Assembly: GCF_014837105.1 (NCBI RefSeq)
Contig: NZ_JACSPO010000009.1
Span: forward strand, 1-64,000
From: Oceanitalea stevensii
Lineage (GTDB): Bacteria; Actinomycetota; Actinomycetes; Actinomycetales; Actinomycetaceae
Direction: 5' to 3'
DNA length: 64,000 nucleotides
This document shows positions 50,519 to 58,266 of the stretch, piece after piece (position 1 is the stretch's first letter; the number at the start of each line of letters is the position of its first letter). Under the pieces are notes generated by a model, which worked only from the letters and a program-made list of their open reading frames with translations, did no database searches and had not been told where the DNA came from. The translations under genes and the position numbers were made by a program.

Positions 50519-51130
50519 ATGTCCGAATCGACCGGCCGACGCGAGGTCAACAAGGCGCGCACGCGGCTCGCCCTCGTCGACGCGGCGCGCGAGCTGGCCC
50601 GTGAGCGCGGGCTCGACGACGTGACGGCCGAGGACATCGCCGACCGCGCCGGTGTCTCCCGGCGCACCTTCTTCAACTACTTCTCCGGCATCGAGGCGGT
50701 CGTCGCCGCCGGCCTGGCCGAGCCGCTCGAGCGGATGGCCGACGCGCTGCGCCGGCGCCCCGCGGAGGAGGAGCCGCTCGTCGCCATCGTCGCGGCCCTG
50801 CGCGAGGAACCGCTCGGGGCGGAGATCCTCCTCGGCTGGCTGCCCACGACGCCGGGCAGCTCGCTGCGCGGCCGCGAGCTCCAGCTGCGGGTGTGGCAGC
50901 ACCACGAGGAGTGGCTCGTCGACGTCCTGCGCGAGCGCCTCGGCGAGGGCGACGACCTGCGCGTCCGCTCCCTCGCCGCCGCCGTCATGGCGCTCTTCGA
51001 GACCGTCCAGCGGGCCTGGCTGCCGACCGCCGTCGGCCGCGACCCGCGCGACGCCGTCGCCGCCTTCAACGACACGCTCCTGCGGGTCCTCGCCCACGCC
51101 GACGCCGGGTGGCGCCGGCCCGCGTCCTGA
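50519..51130 (+). CDS. TetR-family regulator of the MMPL transporter
   Basis: A 203-residue TetR protein with HTH VTAEDIADRAGVSRRTFFNYFSG at about residues 38-60 and a C-terminal helical ligand domain. The ATG at 50519 is chosen because the frame upstream runs through the palindromic operator. It precedes the MMPL gene by 44 bases on the same strand, so the two form a self-regulated efflux unit. The inducer is unknown. Confidence 0.9.
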   Translation: MSESTGRREVNKARTRLALVDAARELARERGLDDVTAEDIADRAGVSRRTFFNYFSGIEAVVAAGLAEPLERMADALRRRPAEEEPLVAIVAALREEPLGAEILLGWLPTTPGSSLRGRELQLRVWQHHEEWLVDVLRERLGEGDDLRVRSLAAAVMALFETVQRAWLPTAVGRDPRDAVAAFNDTLLRVLAHADAGWRRPAS

Positions 51131-51174
51131 CGTCCCCTTTCTCCCAGCACCACCACATCCCGGAAGGAACCCCT

Positions 51175-53748
51175 GTGGCTTCACTCCTGCACCGCCTCGG
51201 ACGATGGAGCGCCCAGCACCGCTGGGCGACCGTCATCACGTGGCTCGTCGTCATCGCGCTCGCCGCGACGGGCGCCGCCACGCTCAGTGAGCCGCTGAGC
51301 GACGAGTTCAGCATCCCCGGCAGCCGGTTCCAGGTGGTGCTCGACGACCTCCAGGAGGAGATCCCCGAGGCCGCCGCGGGCATCGGCACGGTCACCTTCT
51401 CCGCCGAGGACGGCTTCACCGACGAGCAGCAGGCCGCCGTCGCCGACGTCACCGAGCAGTGGAGCGCGCTCGACGGCGTCGTCGGGTCGATGGACCCCTT
51501 CGCCACCCAGGAGCAGCTCGACGGCAGCCTCGACGAGATCGAGGCCGGCCGGGCCGAGCTCGAGGCGGGCCGTGCGCAGCTCGACGAGGGCCGCACCGAG
51601 CTCGCCGCCGGGCGCGAGCAGCTCGAGGCCGCCGAGGCCGAGCTCGCCGCGGGCCGGGAGCAGCTCGAGGCCCAGCGCGCCGAGCTCGAGGCCTCCATCG
51701 ACATGATGCCGCCGGCCATGGCCGCCGGGGCCGAGGAGCAGCTCGCCGCCGCCGAGGCCGAGCTGGCCGCCGGCGAGGAGCAGCTCGCCGCCAGCCGCGC
51801 CGAGCTCGAGGCGGGCGAGGAGGAGCTCGCCGCCGCCGAGGCCGAGATCACCGCGGGGGAGACCCAGCTCGACCAGGGCGAGCGGCTCGCCGAGCTCACC
51901 TCCGGGCTGCGCCAGGTCTCGGAGAACGGCACCGTCGCCATGACGCAGGTGCAGTTCGAGTCCTCGGGCGGTCAGCTCGACCCCGAGGTCACCGCCCAGG
52001 TGCAGGAGATCGGTGACACGCTCGCCGACGAGGGCATCGAGGTGAACTACAGCGCGGAGATCGTCTCCGACATCTCCTCCATCCTCGGCCCGGCCGAGGT
52101 CGTGGGCGTCGTCGTCGCCGTCGTCGTCCTCCTCGTCCTGCTCGGCTCCCTGCTCGCCGCGGGTCTGCCGCTCCTCACCGCGCTCGTCGGCGTCGGTGTC
52201 GGCGTCGGGGCGTCGCTCGCGCTGAGTGGCGTCGTCGAGATGACCAGCGTGACCCCCGCCCTCGCGCTCATGCTCGGCATGGCCGTGGGCATCGACTACT
52301 CCCTGTTCATCCTCAACCGCCACCGGATGCAGCTCGCCGACGGCATGGGCGTGCGGGACTCGATCGCCCTCGCCACCGGCACCGCCGGCAACGCGGTCAC
52401 CTTCGCCGGTGCGACGGTCGTCATCGCGCTCGCCGCGCTCGGCCTCACCGGCATCCCGTTCCTCGGCGTCATGGGCTACGTCGCCGCGGGCACCGTCGTC
52501 GTCGCCGTCCTCGCGGCGGTCACGCTCACCCCCGCGCTGCTGTCCTTCCTCGGGGAGCGGGTCCTGCCGGCGAAGCAGCGCACGCGCCTCGAGCGCAAGA
52601 ACGGCGCGGACTCCCGGGGCTGGGCCTACAAGGTCCAGCAGCACCCGTGGCTCGCGATCATCGGCGTCGTCGCCATCACCGGCCTCCTCGCCATCCCCAC
52701 CACCCAGCTCCGCCTCGGGCTGCCCGACGGCAGCCAGGAGCCGGCTGGCTCGACCGCCTACCGCACCTACGACCTCATCCGGGACAACTTCGGGGCGGGC
52801 GCGAACGGCCCGATCATCGGCGTCGCCACGCTCGCGGAGCCGACGCAGGACGAGGCGGCCCTCACCGAGACCCAGCTCGACATCGCCGAGGACCTCCTCG
52901 CCGTCGACGGCGTCCAGTACGTCGTGCCCTTCGGGACGAGCGAGGACGGCGACACCCTCGCCTTCCAGATCATGCCCGCCGACGGCCCCTCCGAGGAGTC
53001 GACTGTCGCGCTGGTCAACACGCTGCTCGACGGCGAGGACGAGCTCGGGGCCGCGCACGACGTCGAGATGGGCTACACCGGGCAGACGGTCGCGAACATC
53101 GACATCTCCGACCAGCTGGCCGACGCCCTGCCGATCTACCTGCTCGTCGTCGTCGGCCTCTCACTCGTCCTCCTGCTCCTCGTGTTCCGCTCGATCTGGG
53201 TGCCGCTGCTCGCCTCCGTGGGCTTCCTCCTCACGGTGGTCGCATCCTTCGGTGCCGTCGTCGCGGTGTACCAGCTCGGGTTCCTCTCCGACCTGTTCGG
53301 GGTCAACGAGGCGGGGCCGATCCTCAGCTTCCTGCCGGTGCTCCTCATCGGGGTGCTCTTCGGCCTGGCGATGGACTACCAGGTCTTCCTCGTCTCGGGG
53401 ATGCGGGAGGCGCACGTCCACGGGGCCGACGCACGCGTCGCCGTCGTGCGTGGCTTCAACCAGAGCGCGCGGGTGGTCACCGCCGCGGCGATCATCATGG
53501 TCTCCGTCTTCGGCGGCTTCATCTTCGCCCACCTCGCGATGATCCGGCCGATCGGCTTCGGCCTCGCGTTCGGCGTCCTCATCGACGCCTTCCTCGTCCG
53601 GATGACCCTCACCCCGGCGGTGCTCAGCCTCCTCGGGGAGAAGGCGTGGTGGCTGCCGCGCTGGCTCGACAAGATTCTGCCGAACGTCGACGTCGAGGGC
53701 GCCAAGCTCGAGCGTCAGGTGGTCCAGGAGGAGCGCGCGACCGTCTAG
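51175..53748 (+). CDS. MMPL/RND-superfamily transporter with coiled-coil extracellular hairpin
   Basis: An 857-residue MMPL protein. The first membrane helix (about residues 18-38) is followed by a long extracellular domain. Two clusters of five helices come at about residues 300-465 and 640-830, with VGIDYSLFILNRHRMQLADG and FGLAMDYQVFLVSGMREAHV as the family's charged in-membrane motifs. Residues about 115-242 are strict heptads (ELAAGREQLEAAEA type) in two arms separated by MMPPAMAAG, so an antiparallel coiled-coil hairpin projects outward. The GTG at 51175 follows GGAAGGA. Export of lipids or drugs is the family role; cargo unknown. Confidence 0.9.
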   Translation: MASLLHRLGRWSAQHRWATVITWLVVIALAATGAATLSEPLSDEFSIPGSRFQVVLDDLQEEIPEAAAGIGTVTFSAEDGFTDEQQAAVADVTEQWSALDGVVGSMDPFATQEQLDGSLDEIEAGRAELEAGRAQLDEGRTELAAGREQLEAAEAELAAGREQLEAQRAELEASIDMMPPAMAAGAEEQLAAAEAELAAGEEQLAASRAELEAGEEELAAAEAEITAGETQLDQGERLAELTSGLRQVSENGTVAMTQVQFESSGGQLDPEVTAQVQEIGDTLADEGIEVNYSAEIVSDISSILGPAEVVGVVVAVVVLLVLLGSLLAAGLPLLTALVGVGVGVGASLALSGVVEMTSVTPALALMLGMAVGIDYSLFILNRHRMQLADGMGVRDSIALATGTAGNAVTFAGATVVIALAALGLTGIPFLGVMGYVAAGTVVVAVLAAVTLTPALLSFLGERVLPAKQRTRLERKNGADSRGWAYKVQQHPWLAIIGVVAITGLLAIPTTQLRLGLPDGSQEPAGSTAYRTYDLIRDNFGAGANGPIIGVATLAEPTQDEAALTETQLDIAEDLLAVDGVQYVVPFGTSEDGDTLAFQIMPADGPSEESTVALVNTLLDGEDELGAAHDVEMGYTGQTVANIDISDQLADALPIYLLVVVGLSLVLLLLVFRSIWVPLLASVGFLLTVVASFGAVVAVYQLGFLSDLFGVNEAGPILSFLPVLLIGVLFGLAMDYQVFLVSGMREAHVHGADARVAVVRGFNQSARVVTAAAIIMVSVFGGFIFAHLAMIRPIGFGLAFGVLIDAFLVRMTLTPAVLSLLGEKAWWLPRWLDKILPNVDVEGAKLERQVVQEERATV

Positions 53749-53763
53749 GTCCCCGCTCGTCGA

Positions 53764-53797
53764 GGGTGCGGGTCCCGCCGAGGCGGGGTCCGCACCC
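53764..53797. terminator. Terminator between MMPL and NnrD genes
   Basis: GGGTGCGG pairs with CCGCACCC, with an inner CCCGCC/GGCGGG-type stem, followed by TTT. It lies between convergent genes, 15 bases after the MMPL stop. Confidence 0.8.
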
Positions 53798-53810
53798 TTT
53801 CGCGTGCGGT

Positions 53811-54677
53811 CTAGGTGCCGCCGAGCTCCTCGAGGACGGTGGGGAGGACGTCGAGGAGCTCGCGGGCCAGGTAGCCGACGCCGCCGACCGTGCCGGCGAC
53901 GCGGTCCCCGGCCGCGGAGTGGAGGTGGGTGCCCCAGGCGGCGGCCTGCCCCGGCTCGGCGCCGCGGGCGAGCAGCCCGGCGACGGCGCCGGCGAGGACG
54001 TCACCGCTGCCCGAGGTGCCGAGCCCGCGGTTGCCCGCCACCTTGCGCCACAGCCGCCCGTCCGCGGCGACGACGTCCTCGCAGGTCACCGCGGCGCCGT
54101 AGCGCTCGGTGACGGTGCGGACGGCGCCCGGGAGGTCGTCGTCGGGGACGTCCTCGACGTCGAGCAGGTGGGCGATCTCGTCGGCGTTCGGCGTGAGGAC
54201 GAGGCGGCCGCGCAGGGACGGGGCGAGGTCCTCCAGGCGCGGCAGGACCCCGACGGCGAAGGCGTCGAGGACGAGCGGGACGTCGTCGTCCACGCGCTCG
54301 AGCACCCCGGTGAGCAGGGTGACCGTGCTGTCCGGGTCGCTGAGACCGGGGCCCGCGAGGACGGCGGACGCGCGGGCGAGCTTGTGCTCCAGCGGCTCGA
54401 GCCCGCCGCCGGTGAGCGTCCCGCCGTCGTCCTCCTCGAGCGCGGTCACCCCCGCCTCCGGGACGGCGACGGCGAGGGCCGGCGCCACCGAGGCGGCCAC
54501 GGCGACCGAGAGCTTGCCGGCGCCCACGCGCAGCGCCGCGAGCCCGGAGAGGAGGACCGCGCCGGGGGACCCCGGGGAGCCGCCGACGACGACGACCGCG
54601 CCGCGGGCGTACTTGCCGCGCCCCGGCTCGGGCAGCGGCCACCCGCGCAGGACCTCGGGCGTGAGCTCGGTCGTCAC
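53811..54677 (-). CDS. nnrD: ADP/ATP-dependent NAD(P)H-hydrate dehydratase
   Basis: A 288-residue ribokinase-like enzyme that repairs hydrated NAD(P)H. Marks are KYARGAVVVVGGSPGSPGAV at the start, VLDAFAVG, LTPNADEIAHLL and the nucleotide-site GTSGSGDVLAGAVAGLLARG. The partner epimerase domain (NnrE) is not fused and not seen nearby. Its start overlaps the stop of the histidine phosphatase gene by four bases, so the two are coupled. Confidence 0.93.
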   Translation of the reverse strand: MTTELTPEVLRGWPLPEPGRGKYARGAVVVVGGSPGSPGAVLLSGLAALRVGAGKLSVAVAASVAPALAVAVPEAGVTALEEDDGGTLTGGGLEPLEHKLARASAVLAGPGLSDPDSTVTLLTGVLERVDDDVPLVLDAFAVGVLPRLEDLAPSLRGRLVLTPNADEIAHLLDVEDVPDDDLPGAVRTVTERYGAAVTCEDVVAADGRLWRKVAGNRGLGTSGSGDVLAGAVAGLLARGAEPGQAAAWGTHLHSAAGDRVAGTVGGVGYLARELLDVLPTVLEELGGT

Positions 54678-55438
54678 CGGACCTCGCCCGCCTCGTGCTC
54701 GACGGCCTGCTCGTCGGACGGCGAGTGCTGGGCGGTCACCGGGACGCCCCGGTCACGGAGGTGGTCCGCGGAGTTGAACTCGGCGAGCGTCCAGCGGTCC
54801 TCGTCCTCCTCGCGGACGAGGCGGGTGACCGCGGCGTTGCGCACGAACTGGGTGCGGCTGACCTCGAGGACGCTCGCCTCGTCCATCTCCTCGCACACGT
54901 AGCGGAAGACGAGGAGCACGGCGTCGTGGCAGGTGATGAGGACGCGGCGGTGGCGGCGCTGGCGCTCGAGGTCGGCGAGGAGCGAGCGCACGCGCAGGGC
55001 GATGTCGGCCCACGACTCCCCGCCCGAGGGGCGGTAGTAGAACTTCCCGTGCCACTCCCGGCGCTCGGCCTCCTCCGGGAAGCGCTTGCGGATGCCGGCG
55101 GTCGTGAGGGTGTCGGTGATGCCGAGGTCCCGGTCGCGCAGCCGCTCGTCGAGGCGCACCGGCACGTCGAGGCCGGCGACGTCCAGCGCGGTCAGCGCCG
55201 TGTCGTGGGCGCGGCGGAACGGGGAGGACCACACGGCGTCGGGGCGGTCCGCGGCGGGGAGCTCGGCGAGCCACCGGCCCAGCGCCTGGGCCTGCTCGAC
55301 GCCGGTGGGCGAGAGCTCGACGTCGGCGTCCCGAGCCGGGACGTCGATGACCTCGGCGCCCGTCTGCCGGGCCCGCGCGGCGGCGACGTTCCCCAGGCTC
55401 TCCCCGTGGCGGACGAGTATCAGCTCGGTAGCACCCAT
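54674..55438 (-). CDS. Histidine phosphatase family protein
   Basis: A 254-residue member of the phosphoglycerate-mutase-like superfamily. The phosphorylated histidine is in LVRHGESLGN (residue 11), with WSSPFRRAHDTALTAL and the second histidine in LITCHDAVLLVF. The C-terminus (about residues 190-254) is an extra tail. The ATG at 55438 is preferred to the TTG at 55447. It is co-transcribed with nnrD. The substrate is unknown; a small phosphoester is likely. Confidence 0.9.
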   Translation of the reverse strand: MGATELILVRHGESLGNVAAARARQTGAEVIDVPARDADVELSPTGVEQAQALGRWLAELPAADRPDAVWSSPFRRAHDTALTALDVAGLDVPVRLDERLRDRDLGITDTLTTAGIRKRFPEEAERREWHGKFYYRPSGGESWADIALRVRSLLADLERQRRHRRVLITCHDAVLLVFRYVCEEMDEASVLEVSRTQFVRNAAVTRLVREEDEDRWTLAEFNSADHLRDRGVPVTAQHSPSDEQAVEHEAGEVR

Positions 55439-55589
55439 GGGCGGCAACGTAACCGAGCCGTCCGCCGCCCGCTCGCGGTGGTGGGCCGCGGGTCGAGCCT
55501 CGAGGACGACCCGTCCTGGCCTTGAGGCTGATGGAGCGGCACTGCGACCTCTCTAGTGTGGTGGCCGATCCCCGGACCAAGGAGCCCCT

Positions 55590-56105
55590 GTGCCCGAGCA
55601 CGAGACCACGCCCGCCGCGCCCGGCGCACCCCGCCCTCCGCGCCACCGAGTCGCCCCGCGGGCACGCACCTACTGGCTGCTCTCGCGCGCGACCGTCCTC
55701 GTCGTCGGCTGGGTCCTCACCCTCGTCCCGGCCGCGCTGTGGGAGGGCGGGCGGACGTGGCTGCTCGTCGCGGCCGGCGCGCTCACGGTCCTGCTGCTCC
55801 CCGCCGTCGTCCTCGCGCCGTGGCTGCGGTACCGCACCCACCGGTGGGAGGCGACCGGCACCGCCGTCTACTCCCGCACCGGGTGGCTGGGCCGGGAGTG
55901 GCGGATCGCGCCGCTCTCGCGCGTGCAGACGGTCGAGGCCAAGCGCAACCTCCTGCACCGGGCGCTCGGGCTGGCCGCCGTCTCGGTGACGACCGGGTCC
56001 GCGCAGGGCGCCGTCCAGATCGAGGGGCTCCAGGCGGAGGTGGCCGAGGATCTCGTCACCCAGCTCACCGACGCCGTCGCCCGCACCCAGGGGGACGCGA
56101 CATGA
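55590..56105 (+). CDS. Bacterial PH-domain membrane protein (YdbS-like)
   Basis: A 171-residue protein with two membrane helices (about residues 30-75) followed by a bacterial PH (bPH_2) domain, with GTAVYSRTGWLGREWRIAPL and SRVQTVEAKRNLLHRALGLA. GTG 55590 is the start, with AAGGAG six bases upstream. It overlaps the YdbT-like gene (ATGA). YdbS/YdbT pairs occur together in many bacteria; the role is not well defined, though envelope stress has been proposed for some. Confidence 0.9.
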   Translation: MPEHETTPAAPGAPRPPRHRVAPRARTYWLLSRATVLVVGWVLTLVPAALWEGGRTWLLVAAGALTVLLLPAVVLAPWLRYRTHRWEATGTAVYSRTGWLGREWRIAPLSRVQTVEAKRNLLHRALGLAAVSVTTGSAQGAVQIEGLQAEVAEDLVTQLTDAVARTQGDAT

Positions 56106-57640
56106 CCGGTGCGCTCACCGACGAGGACGTCCTCGACGACGACGGCGCCACCGACGTCCCGTGGCAGCGGCTCAGCCTGCGGGTCGTCCCGGCGGCGCTC
56201 CTGCGGATGCTCGTGCGGCTCGTCCCGGCGGCCGCCGGCTGGTGGTTCTTCAACACCGACAACGACACCGCGCGGTACACCGTCGTCGCGCTCGCCGTCC
56301 TCGCGGTGCTCAACCCGCTGAACCAGGCGCTCAACTACCTCAAGGTCCGCTACCGGCTCACCGGCGAGGAGCTGCAGCACACGACCGGGCTGCTCGTGCG
56401 CCGCAGCAACCGCATCGCCCTGCACCGCATCCGCACCGTCGACATCACCGCGCCGCTGAGCAACCGGCTCCTCGGGCTGGCCGTGCTGCGGGTGGGCACG
56501 GGCGGCAACTCCTTCACCCGCGAGGGAACGGTCGCGCTCGACGGGCTCCCGCGGGACACGGCGCTGCGCCTGCGCGCCGAGCTGCTGCGCCGCAGCGGGC
56601 AGGACGTCGCCTCCACCGTGGACCCGCGCCTCGCGGAGGCCGGCGGTGAGGAGGTGCAGACGCTGCGCCGGCGCTGGGTCGTCTACCAGATGTTCGGGGC
56701 GTGGCTCCTCGCGGGGCCGGTCTCGGTGATCGGCACCGTCTACGGCTTCGCCTCCCTGTTCGGCCGGGAGGAGTGGATCGGGGAGCAGGCGATGAGCGTC
56801 GTCGACCGGGTGCCGTGGGCCGCGTGGGCCGCCACCTCCCTCGTCCTCGTCGTGCTCCTGGGGATCGCGGCCGGTGCCGTCACCTTCACCGAGGCGTGGT
56901 GGGGCTACCGGCTCGTACGCGAGCCCGGCGGCCGCTTCCTCGCCACCCGCGGGCTGCTCACCACCCGCTCCTTCACCGCAGACCAGGAGCGCCTGCGCGG
57001 CGTCACCGTGTCCCGGGGCCTGCTCACGCGGCTGCTCGGGGGCGCCCGGCTCTCCCCGGTGATGACCGGCGTGAGCCTCGCGCAGATGATGAGCGAGAGC
57101 TCCTCGATGCTGCCGGCCACCACGCGTGACGTCGCCGTGCGGGTCGCCAACGTCCTGCTCGGCCACCCCGTGCTGGACGACGACGTCGCCCCGGTGGGCG
57201 GGCCGCTGCGCGCCCACCCGCCCGTCGCCCGTCGTCGGGCCGTCGTGCGGTACCTGCTCGCGACGGCGGTGCTGGCCACCGGGCTCGGCGCCGGCGTCGC
57301 CTGGGCCGGGTGGAGCGCCTGGCTGCTGCTCGTACCGGCGACGCTCGTGCCGGTCTGCGTGGTTGCCGGGCGCGGGTACTACCGGGCGCTGGGCCACCGC
57401 CTGGACGGGGAGTACCTCTACCTCCAGCGCGGCTGGTTCAGCCGGCGGACCGACGCCCTCCAGGTCCGCGGGATCAACGGCGCGCACGTCACGCAGTCCC
57501 TGGTCCAGCGGCTGCTCGGGCTGGCGACCCTCCGGGTGACGACCGCCGCGGGGGAGCAGGGCTACCTCGGGGTGGACATGGCCCTCGGCGACGCCGCGGC
57601 GCTCGCGGAGGCGGTGACGGAGGAGCGGGTCGTCGCCTGA
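56102..57640 (+). CDS. Bacterial PH-domain membrane protein (YdbT-like)
   Basis: A 512-residue protein with three bPH_2 domains, each starting with the motif seen in the partner: LHRIRTVDITAPLSNRLLGL (about 100-120), QERLRGVTVSRGLLTRLLGG (about 298-317) and ALQVRGINGAHVTQSLVQRL (about 455-474). They are separated by pairs of membrane helices near residues 30-75, 200-260 and 380-420. It is coupled to the preceding gene. The two proteins probably form one membrane complex. Confidence 0.9.
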   Translation: MTGALTDEDVLDDDGATDVPWQRLSLRVVPAALLRMLVRLVPAAAGWWFFNTDNDTARYTVVALAVLAVLNPLNQALNYLKVRYRLTGEELQHTTGLLVRRSNRIALHRIRTVDITAPLSNRLLGLAVLRVGTGGNSFTREGTVALDGLPRDTALRLRAELLRRSGQDVASTVDPRLAEAGGEEVQTLRRRWVVYQMFGAWLLAGPVSVIGTVYGFASLFGREEWIGEQAMSVVDRVPWAAWAATSLVLVVLLGIAAGAVTFTEAWWGYRLVREPGGRFLATRGLLTTRSFTADQERLRGVTVSRGLLTRLLGGARLSPVMTGVSLAQMMSESSSMLPATTRDVAVRVANVLLGHPVLDDDVAPVGGPLRAHPPVARRRAVVRYLLATAVLATGLGAGVAWAGWSAWLLLVPATLVPVCVVAGRGYYRALGHRLDGEYLYLQRGWFSRRTDALQVRGINGAHVTQSLVQRLLGLATLRVTTAAGEQGYLGVDMALGDAAALAEAVTEERVVA

Positions 57641-57732
57641 CGGCCCCCCTTTCGCGCCGAGCGCTGAGTTGTTACCCGCCCGCCCACGCTCGCGCCGTGC
57701 CAAACTCCCAGGACGAGACCCGAGGAGGAGCC

Positions 57733-58137
57733 ATGGCCCTGCGCTGGTACAGCGTCGTCGTCGACTGCCGGGACCCGCGCGCGCTCGCGGCGTGGTGGGC
57801 GCAGGTGCTCGGGTGGATGACGGTGTTCGAGGCCGACGACGAGGTCGTCATCGTCCCGCAGCACTTCGCCGACGAGGGCTACTTCACCCGGGTCCCGCCG
57901 CGGGAACGGGGCCAGGGACTCGTCTTCGTCCCCGTGCCCGAGGGGAAGACGGTGAAGAACCGTCTCCACATCGACCTCGCGCCCGAGGCCGACGACGACC
58001 AGGACGCCGAGGTGCAGCGGCTGCTGGACGCCGGCGCCCGGCGCGTGGACGTGGGGCAGGGCCCGGACGTCACGTGGGTCGTGCTCGCCGACCCCGAGGG
58101 CAACGAGTTCTGCGTCCTCAGCCCGCGCGACCTCTGA
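57733..58137 (+). CDS. VOC-superfamily (glyoxalase-like) protein
   Basis: A 134-residue glyoxalase-like domain protein of the common actinobacterial type. It starts LRWYSVVVDCRDPRALAAWW and ends WVVLADPEGNEFCVLSPRDL. His and Glu typical of a metal site are present (LHIDL, GNEF). GAGGAG precedes the ATG. The function is unknown. It stands alone and converges on the FAD-protein operon. Confidence 0.88.
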   Translation: MALRWYSVVVDCRDPRALAAWWAQVLGWMTVFEADDEVVIVPQHFADEGYFTRVPPRERGQGLVFVPVPEGKTVKNRLHIDLAPEADDDQDAEVQRLLDAGARRVDVGQGPDVTWVVLADPEGNEFCVLSPRDL

Positions 58138-58163
58138 CGCCCTCACCGGCGGGACCACTGACC

Positions 58164-58246
58164 CGTGCCACAAGGGCGGCCGGCCCGCCGCGGCACGCCG
58201 TGCGCCGGCGCGCGGGCATCCGCGTGTCGAGGCCCGTTGTGGCACG
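58164..58246. repeat. Palindromic element between convergent genes
   Basis: CGTGCCACAA (58164-58173) and TTGTGGCACG (58237-58246) are perfect 10-bp inverted ends. Each is followed inward by GGGC/GCCC, around a GC-rich 55-base core with smaller stems (GCGGCACGCCGTGCGCCG). It may act as a two-sided terminator or be a small extragenic repeat; no second copy was noticed. Confidence 0.55.
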
Positions 58247-58266
58247 CTCCTGGTCGGCTGCCGTGC

